The position numbers and the translations under genes are program-made. Positions 44,127-54,150 of a stretch of DNA of 64,000 nt are shown one piece after another. The number at the start of each line of letters is the position of its first letter. Positions within the stretch are counted from its first letter, which is position 1. Origin of the DNA: Vicia villosa (Eukaryota > Streptophyta > Magnoliopsida > Fabales > Fabaceae); NCBI RefSeq assembly GCF_029867415.1, contig NC_081180.1:141856731-141920730 (forward strand), written 5' to 3'. The notes beneath the pieces are model-generated. The model was not told where the DNA came from and made no database searches. It saw only the letters and a list, made by a program, of their open reading frames with translations.

Positions 44127-45925
44127 AAGAAATAGTCTTTTTCTTTGGTACCCACATCTTCTTGGGTCCTTTCTTGTTAGTTCTCCTCAAGTTCTGATTG
44201 AACTTGGGTTTAACATTGTAAGCAGAAGGAGGAACAGCGTGATAATTCTTAATATGAGTTTCATGATATTTCCTAGGTTGTGTCACATGCTTTTTGGTGT
44301 GTGTAATGTGAAAACTTTGAGCATGTGAAGTGTGCCTAATATCATGTGAGTGGCCATACTTGAACTGATCATACAATGGCTTGTATGTGATTTTCATCTT
44401 ATCAACAGGTTCAAGTTTGTATGGGGTTTCACCCTCAAAACCAATGCCGACTCTTTTGTTTCCAGACACAGCATATATCATAGAAGCTAGCTGACTTCTG
44501 CCAATACTTCTAGATAAGAACTTCCTGAAACTTAAATCATATTCTTTCAGAATATGGTTTAGACTAGGAGTGGATTTTTCTGAATCAGAAGGAGATCCAA
44601 CATTATTGGATAATTTTAAAAGTTTTTCTTTTAATTCAGAATTCTCCAACTCAAGCTTCTTTGTTTCAAATTCAAATAGCTTTTTCAGCTTTTTGTATTT
44701 GAGACTAATCTGAGACTTGAATTCCAGAAGTTCTGTTAGACTGGAAACTAACTCATCTCTAGTAAGTTCAGAAAATACCTCTTCAGAATCTGATTCTGAT
44801 GTAGATTCTGATCCGTCATCTTCTGTTGCCATCAGCGCACAGTTAGCCTGCTCATCTTCAGAGTCTGAATCATCTTCTGACTCATCCCAGGTTGCCATAA
44901 GACCTTTCTTCTTATGAAACTTCTTCTTAGGATTTTCTTTCAGAAGTTTTGGACATTCATTCTTGAAGTGTCCAGGCTCATTGCATTCATAGCACATGAC
45001 CTTCTTCTTGTCAAATCTTCTGTCATCAGAAGATTCTCCACGTTCAAATTTCTTTGAACTTCTGACGCCTCTGAACTTCCTTTGCTTGTTCTTCCAGAGT
45101 TGATTTAGCCTTCTGGAGATCAAGGACAGTTCATCTTCTTCTTCGGATTCTGATTCTTCAGAATCTTCTTCTCTAGCCTGAAAAGCGTTAGTGCATTTCT
45201 TGATATTGGATTTTAATGCAATAGACTTACCTTTCTTTTGAGGCTCGTTTGCATCCAGTTCAATTTCATGACTCCTCAGGGCACTGATCAGCTCTTCCAA
45301 AGAGACTTCATTTAGATTCTTCGCAATCTTAAATGCAGTCACCATAGGACCCCATCTTCTGGGTAAGCTTCTGATGATCTTCTTTACGTGATCAGCCTTG
45401 GTGTATCCCTTGTCAAGAACTCTCAATCCAGCAGTAAGAGTTTGAAATCTTGAAAACATCTTTTCAATGTCTTCATCATCCTCCATCTTGAAGGCTTCAT
45501 ACTTCTGGATTAAAGCGAGAGCTTTAGTCTCCTTGACTTGAGCATTTCCTTCATGAGTCATTTTCAAGGACTCATATATGTCATAGGCCGTTTCCCTGTT
45601 AGATATCTTCTCATACTCAGCATGAGAGATAGCATTCAGCAAAACAGTTCTGCATTTATGATGATTCCTGAAAAAGCTTCTTCTGATCATCACTCATTTC
45701 TTGCCTTGTCAGCTTTACGCCACTGGCATTTATCGGATGTTTGTAACCATCCATCAGAAGATCCCATAGATCACCATCTAGACCAAGAAAGTAACTTTCC
45801 AGTTTATCTTTCCAGTATTCAAAGTTTTCACCATCAAATACCGGCGGTCTAGTATAACCATTGTTACCGTTGTGTTGCTCAGCAGAGCCAGATGTAGATG
45901 TAGACTTTGTAGTTTCATCAGCCAT
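44011..45925 (-). pseudogene. gag: Sirevirus element 2 gag with one-base frameshift
   Basis: It starts at ATG 45925 with PPVFDGENFEYWKDKL, the usual copia Gag start. An extra T in a T run at about 45670 (CTTTTTC against CTTTTC in element 1) breaks the frame, which stops at 45656. The remainder is open from 45693 to the stop at 44011 (560 codons), with the Gag core, the zinc knuckle CYECNEPGHFKNEC, an acidic Ser-rich stretch, a Leu/Lys/Glu-rich coiled coil and a His-rich tail. Except for that base, gag would be complete. Confidence 0.9.
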
Positions 45926-45997
45926 CTTTTACTGAAGCGTTTTTCTCTTCCTGAATCTTTTCTAAACACGGTTAAGTGCTTGCACCTTAGAACCGGC

Positions 45998-46009
45998 GCT
46001 CTGATACCA
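45998..46009 (-). other. Primer binding site, initiator tRNA-Met
   Basis: The minus strand reads TGGTATCAGAGC, two bases from the LTR end. Standard for copia elements. Confidence 0.9.
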
Positions 46010-46011
46010 AT

Positions 46012-47218
46012 TGAAGGATAGAAAAACACTTAGAAAGGGGGGGGTTTGAATAAGTGTAGCTTTAAAAACTTGACCGATAAAAATAAATTGCACAGTTATT
46101 TTTATCCTGGTTCGTTGTTAACTAAACTACTCCAGTCCACCCCCGCAGAGATGATTTACCTCAACTGAGGATTTAATCCACTAATCGCACGGATTACAAT
46201 GGTTCTCCACTTAGTCAGCAACTAAGTCTTCCAGAGTCTTCTGATCACACACTGATCACTCCAGGAACAACTGCTTAGATACCCTCTAAGACTTTCTAGA
46301 GTATTCTGATCCACACGATCACTCTAGTTACAACCTGCTTAGATAACCTCTAAGACTTCCTAGAGTATTCTGATCCACACGATCACTCTAGTTCCTTACA
46401 ACTTAATGTAATCAATTCTAAGAGTATTACAATTGCTTCTTAAAAGCTATAATCACAAACTGTGATATTTCTCTTAACGTTTAAGCTTAATCTCACTAAT
46501 ATATTACAACAACAATGTAGTGAGCTTTGATGAAGATGAAGATTCTGAGCTTTGAATAGAACAGAGTTTCAGCAAGTTAATATGAGTTGTTTTGTCCAGA
46601 ATCGTTAACCTTGCTTCTCATCAGAACTTCATATATATAGGCGTTGGAGAAGATGACCGTTGAGTGCATTTAATGCTTTGCGTGTTCCGTACAACATCGC
46701 ATTTAATGTTATACGCTTTTGTCAACTACCTCGAGCCTTGTTCACGCTGTGTCTACTGACGTTGCCTTTAATAGCTTCTAACGTTCCTTTTGTCAGTCAG
46801 CGTAGCCTGCCACTTGTACTTCCTTCTGATCTGATGTTTGTGAATACAACGTTTGAATATCATCAGAGTCAAACAGCTTGGTGCAAAGCATCTTCTGATC
46901 TTCTGACCTTGAAGTGCTTCTGAGCGTGATACCATCAGAACTTCAGTGCTTCTGATCTCATGTTCTTCTGATGCTTCCATAGACCCATGTTCTGATTCTG
47001 CTTCGACCATCTTCTGATGTCTTGCCAGACCATGTTTTGATGTTGCATGCTGAACCCTTTGAGATAAAGCTTCTGAGCGCTGAATTATGCATACTCTTTA
47101 TATATTTCCTGAAAAGGAAATTGCATTGGATTAGAGTACCATATTATCTTAAGCAAAATTCATATTATTGTTATCATCAAAACTAAGATAATTGATCAGA
47201 ACAAATCTTGTTCTAACA
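46012..47218 (-). repeat. Sirevirus element 2, 5' LTR
   Basis: Near-identical partner of 38117-39322; a run of eight G replaces seven, giving 1207 bp. The frames at 46660-47010 and 38764-39114 are the same LTR sequence twice and not genes. Confidence 0.95.
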
Positions 47219-47377
47219 AATATAAGCGATTTTTTTAATTTAATTTTGAAAAACACACAATATAAATTAATAGTAAAGAGTAACGTGGAAGTTAATAATA
47301 GTAATTTTATTGAAAGTTATTTTGTAAATTACACAATATTGTAAAAATAGACTATGCTAAAACAAAAAATTCTCTTT

Positions 47378-47843
47378 GGGTCTGTTTGGTAAAAATAGCG
47401 GTTGACTGATAAGTTAGCTGATAGCTTATAGCTTATGACTGATGGCTGTTGACGGATGACTTATAGCTTATAGCGGATGGTTGAGACTGATAGCTTATAA
47501 GCTCATTAAAGTGTTTGGTAAAATTAGCGGTTCAATTAACTTATAAATGTAAAATGACATAAAAGATATTTAATATATAATTATTTTATTTTAAATTAAA
47601 ATAAATTATAAGGGTTAAAAATGAATTTTAATTGAAATAATAAGGATAAAAAAGGAAGAAAAAGTAATAAGCTATAAGACATAAGCTAAAACGCTATTTG
47701 AAATAGCGTCTGGAAAATAAGCTATAAGCTAGTAAAATAAGCTATAAGCTCGTGATGAAAAGATTGTTATCAAACGGGTCTAAATTATCATATGAGCTTA
47801 TAAGACATAAGACATAAGCTATAAGCTCTTACCAAACAGAGCC
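47378..47843. mobile_element. MITE with GGGTCTGTTTGGTAA ends (466 bp)
   Basis: Inverted ends GGGTCTGTTTGGTAA / GGCTCTGTTTGGTAA with subterminal repeats of 'agcttatagcttat' on both sides. Only TTT is shared by the flanks, so the superfamily is uncertain. It lies about 400 bases upstream of the ETF beta start codon and may add regulatory sequence there. Confidence 0.75.
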
Positions 47844-48246
47844 TTTATATATTGTTACAGATTTTAGTCTATCTGTGTATAATTTTTTTCTCTTTAAAAA
47901 ATGAACAAAAATGTCCGCACAAGAAAAAAAAATTTCATGTAATAAATAATATGTCTACTATACTGCAAAAGTGAGTTGGTTGGCCAATGCATGGATAGAG
48001 ACGAAAGAAATGCTTCGTGTCATGTACAAGTAAGCTCTTAATCACAAAGGATAGAGATTGAAATATGCAAATCCCCTGCACCAAAACTCTATTTTATCAA
48101 TAATCAATTAAATAAATTGTTTAAAATAATCAATTTCTTTCAATTTTCAATATAGTGCATTTTTTTTTCTCATAAACCCATTGTTTTTTTTTTCATACTT
48201 CACAGAGCAAATTCCACAGCAACCACCACCAACACCCATCAACAAG
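47844..48246 (+). promoter_or_regulatory. Upstream region of ETF beta gene
   Basis: AT-rich, with a pyrimidine-rich stretch at 48150-48200 next to the start codon. No convincing TATA box was seen. The 5' untranslated region probably includes 'ccacagcaaccaccaccaa' just before the ATG. Confidence 0.45.
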
Positions 48247-51036
48247 ATGAAGATAATGGTAGCCATCAAACGAGTCGTCGATTACGCCGTCAAAATCAGA
48301 GTCAAACCCGACAAGGTAACCACAAACAACCCATTTTGTGTTCACTGTAAATTTTCAATCTTTAGATGAAAAAGACACGATTTTTATTGTTTTTGCAGAC
48401 AGGGGTGGTGACCCAGAATGTGAAAATGTCGATGAATCCATTTTGTGAGATTGCCCTTGAAGAAGCTCTTAGAATTAGGGAAGCTGGGTTGGCATCTGAG
48501 GTTGTGGCTGTTAGCATGGGACCTTCTCAGTGTGTTGACACTCTTAGGACTGGGCTTGCTATGGGAGCTGATAGAGGGATTCATGTGGAGGTTGGTGATT
48601 CGCTTTATCCGCTATCTGTTGCTAAGATTTTGAAGAAGCTTGTTGAGATTGAGAAGCCTGGGCTTTTGATTCTTGGTAAACAGGTAATCTGTGTTTTTGA
48701 GGGTGTGTGGAAATTGAGGTTTGTGTTTGTTGGTGATGTTTTATTGTGATGGTTTGTGAATTAGTTGTTTTGTTATTTGATCTTTTTGGAGTTATTAGTT
48801 TATAGTGATGATGAGGTAAATTCTGGATTTTGATTATGTTTTCTTGTACAAGTGATCTCAATCCCCATTTTTCCATGAATGAATAGGACACTCTCTGCAT
48901 GGTAGGTTCCATGAGGCAAAATTGATTTGTGATGTGTAGAATTGATTTTGATATGTTTGCATGATCTCAAGTAGAGTTGATTTGACTTAGAGAATTGATA
49001 CTCTTTGCCCCCGCAGTATGGTTCAGAGCTATTGTTGTAATCTGGATCGTTGTATTTATATGAGTTGTAACATTGTAAAGCCTAATTTTTTTCACTATCA
49101 ATAAGACTGAACTACAATTGCTATGTAGTCGTAAACATAGGCATACTTGACTGAACTTCTTAACCAAACATCGTGTTTCATTGTTGGCACTTTACCGTTT
49201 CGTTTCTTTTATCTTCTATTACGAGTTGTGAAGAACAATATACAATTTGAAACTCGACTATTGAGAACATTTGGACGATCATCATTGTCTAATCTATTAA
49301 GTTTATTTTCTTGTTTTAATTATTTCCAGGCCATTGATGACGATTGCAATCAAGCAGGGCAGATGGTAGCAGGACTCCTCAACTGGCCACAAGGAACTTT
49401 TGCTTCAAAGGTTAGTCCATCATCTACATCCTCAATAAATAGTGTCTTATTCATTTCGGTGGCTAGCTATCTACGATATTCATAAGTTAGATACCATGTT
49501 AGCACAATGTAGTTGATTGAGTTTTTGAATAGCGAATGAATATTCCAAACTACTAAGTAGTTGATTGAGTTTTCTTCCCTCTTTCTAGAGTCTATATTTG
49601 CGTGCTGTTATGCCTCTGCGTATACTGACGCCTTCGCGAAAGTAGGAAACCATTAAACATGATTCATGGAATATGTTTCATTCATTGTATTTTGGATCAA
49701 GGAGATAAACATAAAACGTTTAGTTTGATTAATACATGACAAAAATTCATTGTATATATGGTCCTGTAACAAAAATTCATTGTATATATGGTCCTGTCTT
49801 TAGACTGTAGAGTTTGCAAAGGCTCCAACCTTGTTGAAGTAAACTCTTGCCAAGTCTAAATTTATGAATTCCCAAAGCCAAAGGCTAGTTAGGTTAGAAT
49901 TAGACACAAAGAAAACAATAAGGGGATTCTGAAGCTTTGATGGTTATGGATATATGTATATATATATATGCTTGAATCATTTCCATCATGGGGCATAAAC
50001 TGTACTGGCTCAGCGTTTTATTTACCCAGGCATCATCATTGACAGTTGGAATTTTTTCATCTTTAGAAAGACTGGAGTTTTCTGAAATATGTTTCTCATT
50101 ATTTCTTCAATATTATCGGTTTTGGGATGGTCAAAATAGTCCCTCATTGCTTGGGAATCGAGGCTAAGGGTAGTTTATACACAACACTCATACACGTCAA
50201 CCAAATGAGGCGCCTTTTCTAAAGGGCAGAGCCATGAGAGTTCTCACATCCAAAGCAGACAATACCTCGTAGCCGCACTGGTGCAGACTTGAGATCGACC
50301 TGAACATTGACGCCGTATATTATACGGCGTCAATAAAATGGTCCGGGTTGGCCAAACCATGAGCCAATATTTGACATCCATATTTCTTTCAAAATGCAGT
50401 ATGCTGCTTACCTGTGAGAAGATGCACTAAAAATATTCCAGTTCAATTAAGATTTTGAATAATCATTTTAAGCTAAACATGAAATTATTTCTTTTCTTTG
50501 AATTGTTTCATAACTAACTGCTTCTTTCCGGTAGGTTGTCCTTGATAAAGAGAAACAAGTAGCCACCGTGGACAGAGAGGTTGATGATGGTATTGAGACT
50601 ATCTCTTTGAACTTACCAGCGGTAATAACGTAAGTATCACATTCATTTGAGCATTCTGTATCGTACTATAACGCAAAATGTAGTAGGCGTAGTTAGAATC
50701 TGTTTCATAGTGCTACATTTTATCGCTAAATATGAACTATAATATTGTCCCTAACCCTTGACCTTACCAGCTTTCTTGATATGCAAGTTTTGTGCTTTTT
50801 CTTGTTACAGTACTGACCTGAGACTGAACCAACCGAGGTACGCCACACTTCCAAACATAATGAAAGCAAAAAAGAAGCCAATAAAGAAGTTCACTCCAGA
50901 GGAGTTGAGTGTGGAAATCAAACCCGATTTGGAGATTGTCGAAGTGACAGAACCTCCAAAGAGAAAATCAGGTGTTATTGTTTCTTCCGTGGACGAGCTT
51001 ATTGACAAACTAAAACACGAAGCCAATGTCATCTGA
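48247..51036 (+). CDS. ETFB: Electron transfer flavoprotein subunit beta
   Basis: Five exons: 48247-48315, 48399-48683, 49330-49410, 50535-50629 and 50811-51036, all introns GT...AG, total 756 bases or 251 residues, the usual length. In the mitochondrial matrix ETF alpha/beta takes electrons from flavin dehydrogenases (in plants isovaleryl-CoA and 2-hydroxyglutarate dehydrogenases) and passes them to ETF:ubiquinone oxidoreductase during amino-acid catabolism in carbon starvation. Motifs: N-terminal [52 protein letters not shown] (nucleotide-binding region), and the family signature [15 protein letters not shown] with the lysine-rich loop KAKKKP that in the human protein docks to dehydrogenases. 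No cleavable presequence is visible, as is known for this subunit. The chosen ATG is the first in frame and matches the family start. Introns are 83, 646, 1124 and 181 bases. Confidence 0.97.
49739..49797. repeat. ~30-bp tandem duplication in ETFB intron 3
   Basis: 'acaaaaattcattgtatata' plus 'tggtcctgt' occurs twice in succession. Non-coding. Confidence 0.85.
50306..50334. repeat. Perfect 29-base palindrome in ETFB intron 3
   Basis: Arms attgacgccgtata and tatacggcgtcaat, 14 bases each, are separated by a single T. It sits in a GC-richer island (about 50130-50400) of an AT-rich intron. Could be a transposon remnant or a protein-binding dyad; no family recognised. Confidence 0.9.
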
Positions 51037-51112
51037 TTATTCCCTCATTTGTTCATTATTTCAAAGGATAAACAGCATTGCACTATGATTCTGTTGTATT
51101 CTCAAATGAGCC

Positions 51113-51118
51113 AATAAA
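51113..51118 (+). terminator. Probable poly(A) signal of ETFB
   Basis: AATAAA, 77 bases after the stop codon. Plant signals are loose, so the true cleavage site may differ. Confidence 0.5.
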
Positions 51119-51977
51119 ATGTTATTCCTTTTCATGTATCATATCCTGCATATTTAGTTTCATGTGCGTAAAAATGGTTTTGTATCATCTTTAAAATAAA
51201 AAGAGAGTTGATGTAATTTGCATATATTTGAAGAAACAATAGTGTAATTTATCTACCCAGTTAACATTACTGTGTTAATTTTCCTATGTTCCACTTTAGC
51301 GCGGGTTTGAAATAATAGTGAGTTTGGTGAAAGCCGTGTCACAGTGATTTTGGCAAACAATTTCAATCATTTGTAGTGCAGGTAGGACTGTATTCGAGGG
51401 CGTGCAAGGCGGCGGGCGGCCTACTGCACATGGTTTAAAATTTGTCACAATTAAACTTTGGCTAAATATGGTCTCATAAAATGTTTGTCGTGTTTAGATT
51501 GTGGTTAAATATAGCCTTAATATATTTTGTCATAGTTGAACTGTGAATCTCTATTGGATCTCTAAAAACTTGAGACGTAAATGAGTGTATGTATAAATTG
51601 CTGGTGATTCAAGTCTTACTTATTGATCAAGCAGCTTCATGTTAGAGACAAATAAAACAAACCATTTCAGAATGGGACTGCTTGTGGTGCAGTTGAAAAA
51701 CCAAACATAGAGAATCCAATTCCCATCTATACTTTTTTCATTCACTATTTTAGAGAATGTCCTCTTTGCAAATAAACATGTGGATTCTTGTTGCTTCAAA
51801 CTATTGATTAGTGCTTTGTACAGTAACTTTTACTTTTTGTCAACATTTGTACACTGTTTTGAATGCTTGTGTTTTCTAGAGGCATTTTTTTTCTTAACTA
51901 CTATTGTTTCCATCTCTAAATATTATGTCTAATTTCATATAATTCAAAATTAGCTTATAAGATAAAGATTGCCTCTA
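51119..51977. other. Gene-free stretch downstream of ETFB
   Basis: Nothing recognisable apart from a short GC-rich island (cggcgggcggcc, 51412). AT-rich. Confidence 0.45.
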
Positions 51978-51985
51978 TTTATAAA

Positions 51986-53182
51986 CAGTGGCGGAGCCAC
52001 GTAGGGACAGGGAAAGGCCATGGCCACCCGTTTATTTTTTTAAAAAAAAAATTCATACAAAGGAAAATACTAAAATGCCTTTGTTTAATATTAAAATTCC
52101 TACTTCATCTTTCATATCTTCTCCATAGTGTAAATGATTTTACAGAGCAAAATTTTAAAACTCTTTTATTCATCTGTAGAGCACTGTAAATCACTTCTCT
52201 TCGCCGCCGTCGTTGTGATTGTTTCCGAAATCCTTGCAATTTTAACAGTTCAAAAAGGTCTTCTTCTTCCTTTAAGTATTTTTTTATTTTTAGGGTTTTC
52301 TAAATGTTACTTTTATGATTTAGGGGTGTTAGAGTTTTATATTTTCTGAATTTCTAAATGTTAGATTTATGAGTTAGGGGTGTTAGATTGATGGTGAAGT
52401 TGCTAAAACAATGATAAAGTTTGTATGTTGATATGTTTGAATCATTCGATTTTATGTGAAGAAAATTAGATTGATCAATGAGATTGTGAAATAGCTTATG
52501 ATATGTTATAGAAATGAGATTATGAAATAGGTTGTTTATGAAACTCTTCATGTAGCTGGTAAGTTGTTCTTCAATTCTGTTTGTGGAAAAATTGTTACAG
52601 TAACAGCTATGTATCATTGGATAAATTGTAAACAATTGTTATAGTAATAGTTTTGCTTAATATGTTTGAGATTTAACTGTTACAGTAACAATTATGTCAT
52701 TTGGATAAATTGTAAAGAATTTTTCTTCTAAATGTGATCAATTTTGCCTTCTAGTGTAATAAATTAAAAAATAATTTTTGCTTTTAAGTAAAAAATTGTT
52801 GCCTTCAAGTATGATGAAATTTTGATTTTAGGTTCAAATTTAATTATTATAACTATTAGGCAAAATTGTTGTTTCACATTCTATTATGTTTTTTTTTTCT
52901 TCAAAAAAGAAAAGATGAATAAGAGATAGCATGACAATTTATATTGAAAGGGAGATTAGTGCAAACATTAGTTCTGAGTCAATTATTGATGATTTCAAGT
53001 CACTTGAAACACGTAAAGCATTATTATAAGGTAGTTTAAGTCATATAATTTAATATTTTGATAATCAACTTTATATTTATTGAACTTACATGCTTTCAAT
53101 AAATTATAATTTATATTTTTATTTATAATTTTTATTTTACTTTAGCGGTCATCCCAAAAACATTTTTCTGGCTCCGCCACTG
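51986..53182 (+). mobile_element. hAT-type element with relic transposase end (1197 bp)
   Basis: Terminal inverted repeats CAGTGGCGGAGCCA are flanked by the 8-bp duplication TTTATAAA (51978-51985, 53183-53190), diagnostic for hAT. At about 52932-53029 the plus strand encodes TIYIEREISANIS...IIDDFKSLETRK then stop. This resembles the extreme C-terminus of TTF-type hAT transposases (YIER-I ... F ... R motif) that closes the dimerisation domain. The rest of the transposase is missing, so the element is an internal-deletion derivative. Polarity is taken from that exon. Confidence 0.88.
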
Positions 53183-53190
53183 TTTATAAA

Positions 53191-53724
53191 TATATTTATA
53201 AATATATGTTCGTGATTTTTTATTTATGTAAAACATATGAAAACAAAGAAAATGTATAGTCATTATAAAAAAAATAATAAAGTTTATATAAAAAAGATAA
53301 AAGTAAAAATAATGTTGATTTGAAGAAAAATCGAAGCAATCATGATTATAACTTATGAGATTAACTTAATCAATGAGTAAACTTCTATCTGCAAACAAAA
53401 ACTCCAACATGAAAAAATTGATAGAAAACCGAAATTTTAAATATTTTTTAGATATATTATGATTTTTATAAAAAAAACATTAGCTAATTTTGTCATAAAA
53501 TAAACTCTATTTTAGCATGTCTTCCCTCCCTTTACCTTTCCAAAAAAAAAAAAAATCCAATTCGGAGGAAAAAAAAATCGATTCGGAGGAAATATCAGTA
53601 TTTTGATCCCCTCCTCTTCCTTCCACTTTCCTCCCGAAATATTAAACCAAATAGTTTTCATTTAAAATATTATCTCCCCCTCTGTTTTGTCCAAAAGTCT
53701 TTATCCAAACTATTAAATGTGTTG
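53191..53724. other. AT-rich gene-free stretch
   Basis: Nothing recognisable; A- and T-rich runs and a duplicated 'attcggagga' around 53565-53590. Confidence 0.45.
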
Positions 53725-53805
53725 GGCTTTTTTTTACTATGATATAAAGGTTACACCTCTTCTTTTCTTTTGGTAAGCAAAAAACTCTTTTTATAATAAT
53801 GAGAA

Positions 53806-54022
53806 GGTTTAAATAGTTCATTGGTCCCTGTAAATTAGAGAGTTTTTGAATTTAGTTCTTATATTTTTTTTGTCTGAGTCCCTATATTTCACTTTTGCGT
53901 TCGTTTTAGGGACTAAACCGCAAACAAAAAGTAAGATATAGGGACTTAGACCAAAAAAAAGACTTACAGGGACAAAAATAAAAAACTCACTAACTTACAG
54001 GAAGCAAAAGTGCGTTTAAGCC
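53806..54022. mobile_element. Mutator-like MITE (217 bp) in the copia 5' LTR
   Basis: A 9-bp duplication TAATGAGAA flanks it (53797-53805, 54023-54031). The ends GGTTTAAATAG / GGCTTAAACGC are inverted and the whole folds on itself ('ggtccctgtaa' against 'ttacagggac'). The copia 3' LTR at 58616-58640 shows the empty site without the insertion. Confidence 0.85.
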
Positions 54023-54150
54023 TAATGAGAATGAGTTTCATCATTTATCATTCTTCTGTGTGCAATATTAACATTGTATCAGTAACATACATGCTCTGGT
54101 AGGCATTTTTAACCTTCTTCAATCTTTATCATTATCTTCCTCTTTTCTCA

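Larger units (their letters stand above)
38117..47218 (-). mobile_element. Sirevirus-type Ty1/copia element 2, pol-deleted, recent insertion
   Basis: A full insertion of 9102 bp with target duplication AATAT at 38112-38116 and 47219-47223. The 3' LTR (38117-39322) and 5' LTR (46012-47218) differ, as far as I can align by eye, by five transitions and one base in a G run, about 0.4%. The interior has a primer site, gag with a one-base frameshift, short scraps of pol, a full-length third ORF, a long 3' untranslated region with repeats, and a purine tract. Integrase, reverse transcriptase and RNase H are absent, so unless the deletions came after insertion this copy moved with enzymes from a relative such as element 1. 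Confidence 0.93.

Noticed and set aside
48366..48749. 127-codon frame as a separate gene
   Set aside because: It is exon 2 of the ETF beta gene read through into its flanking introns.
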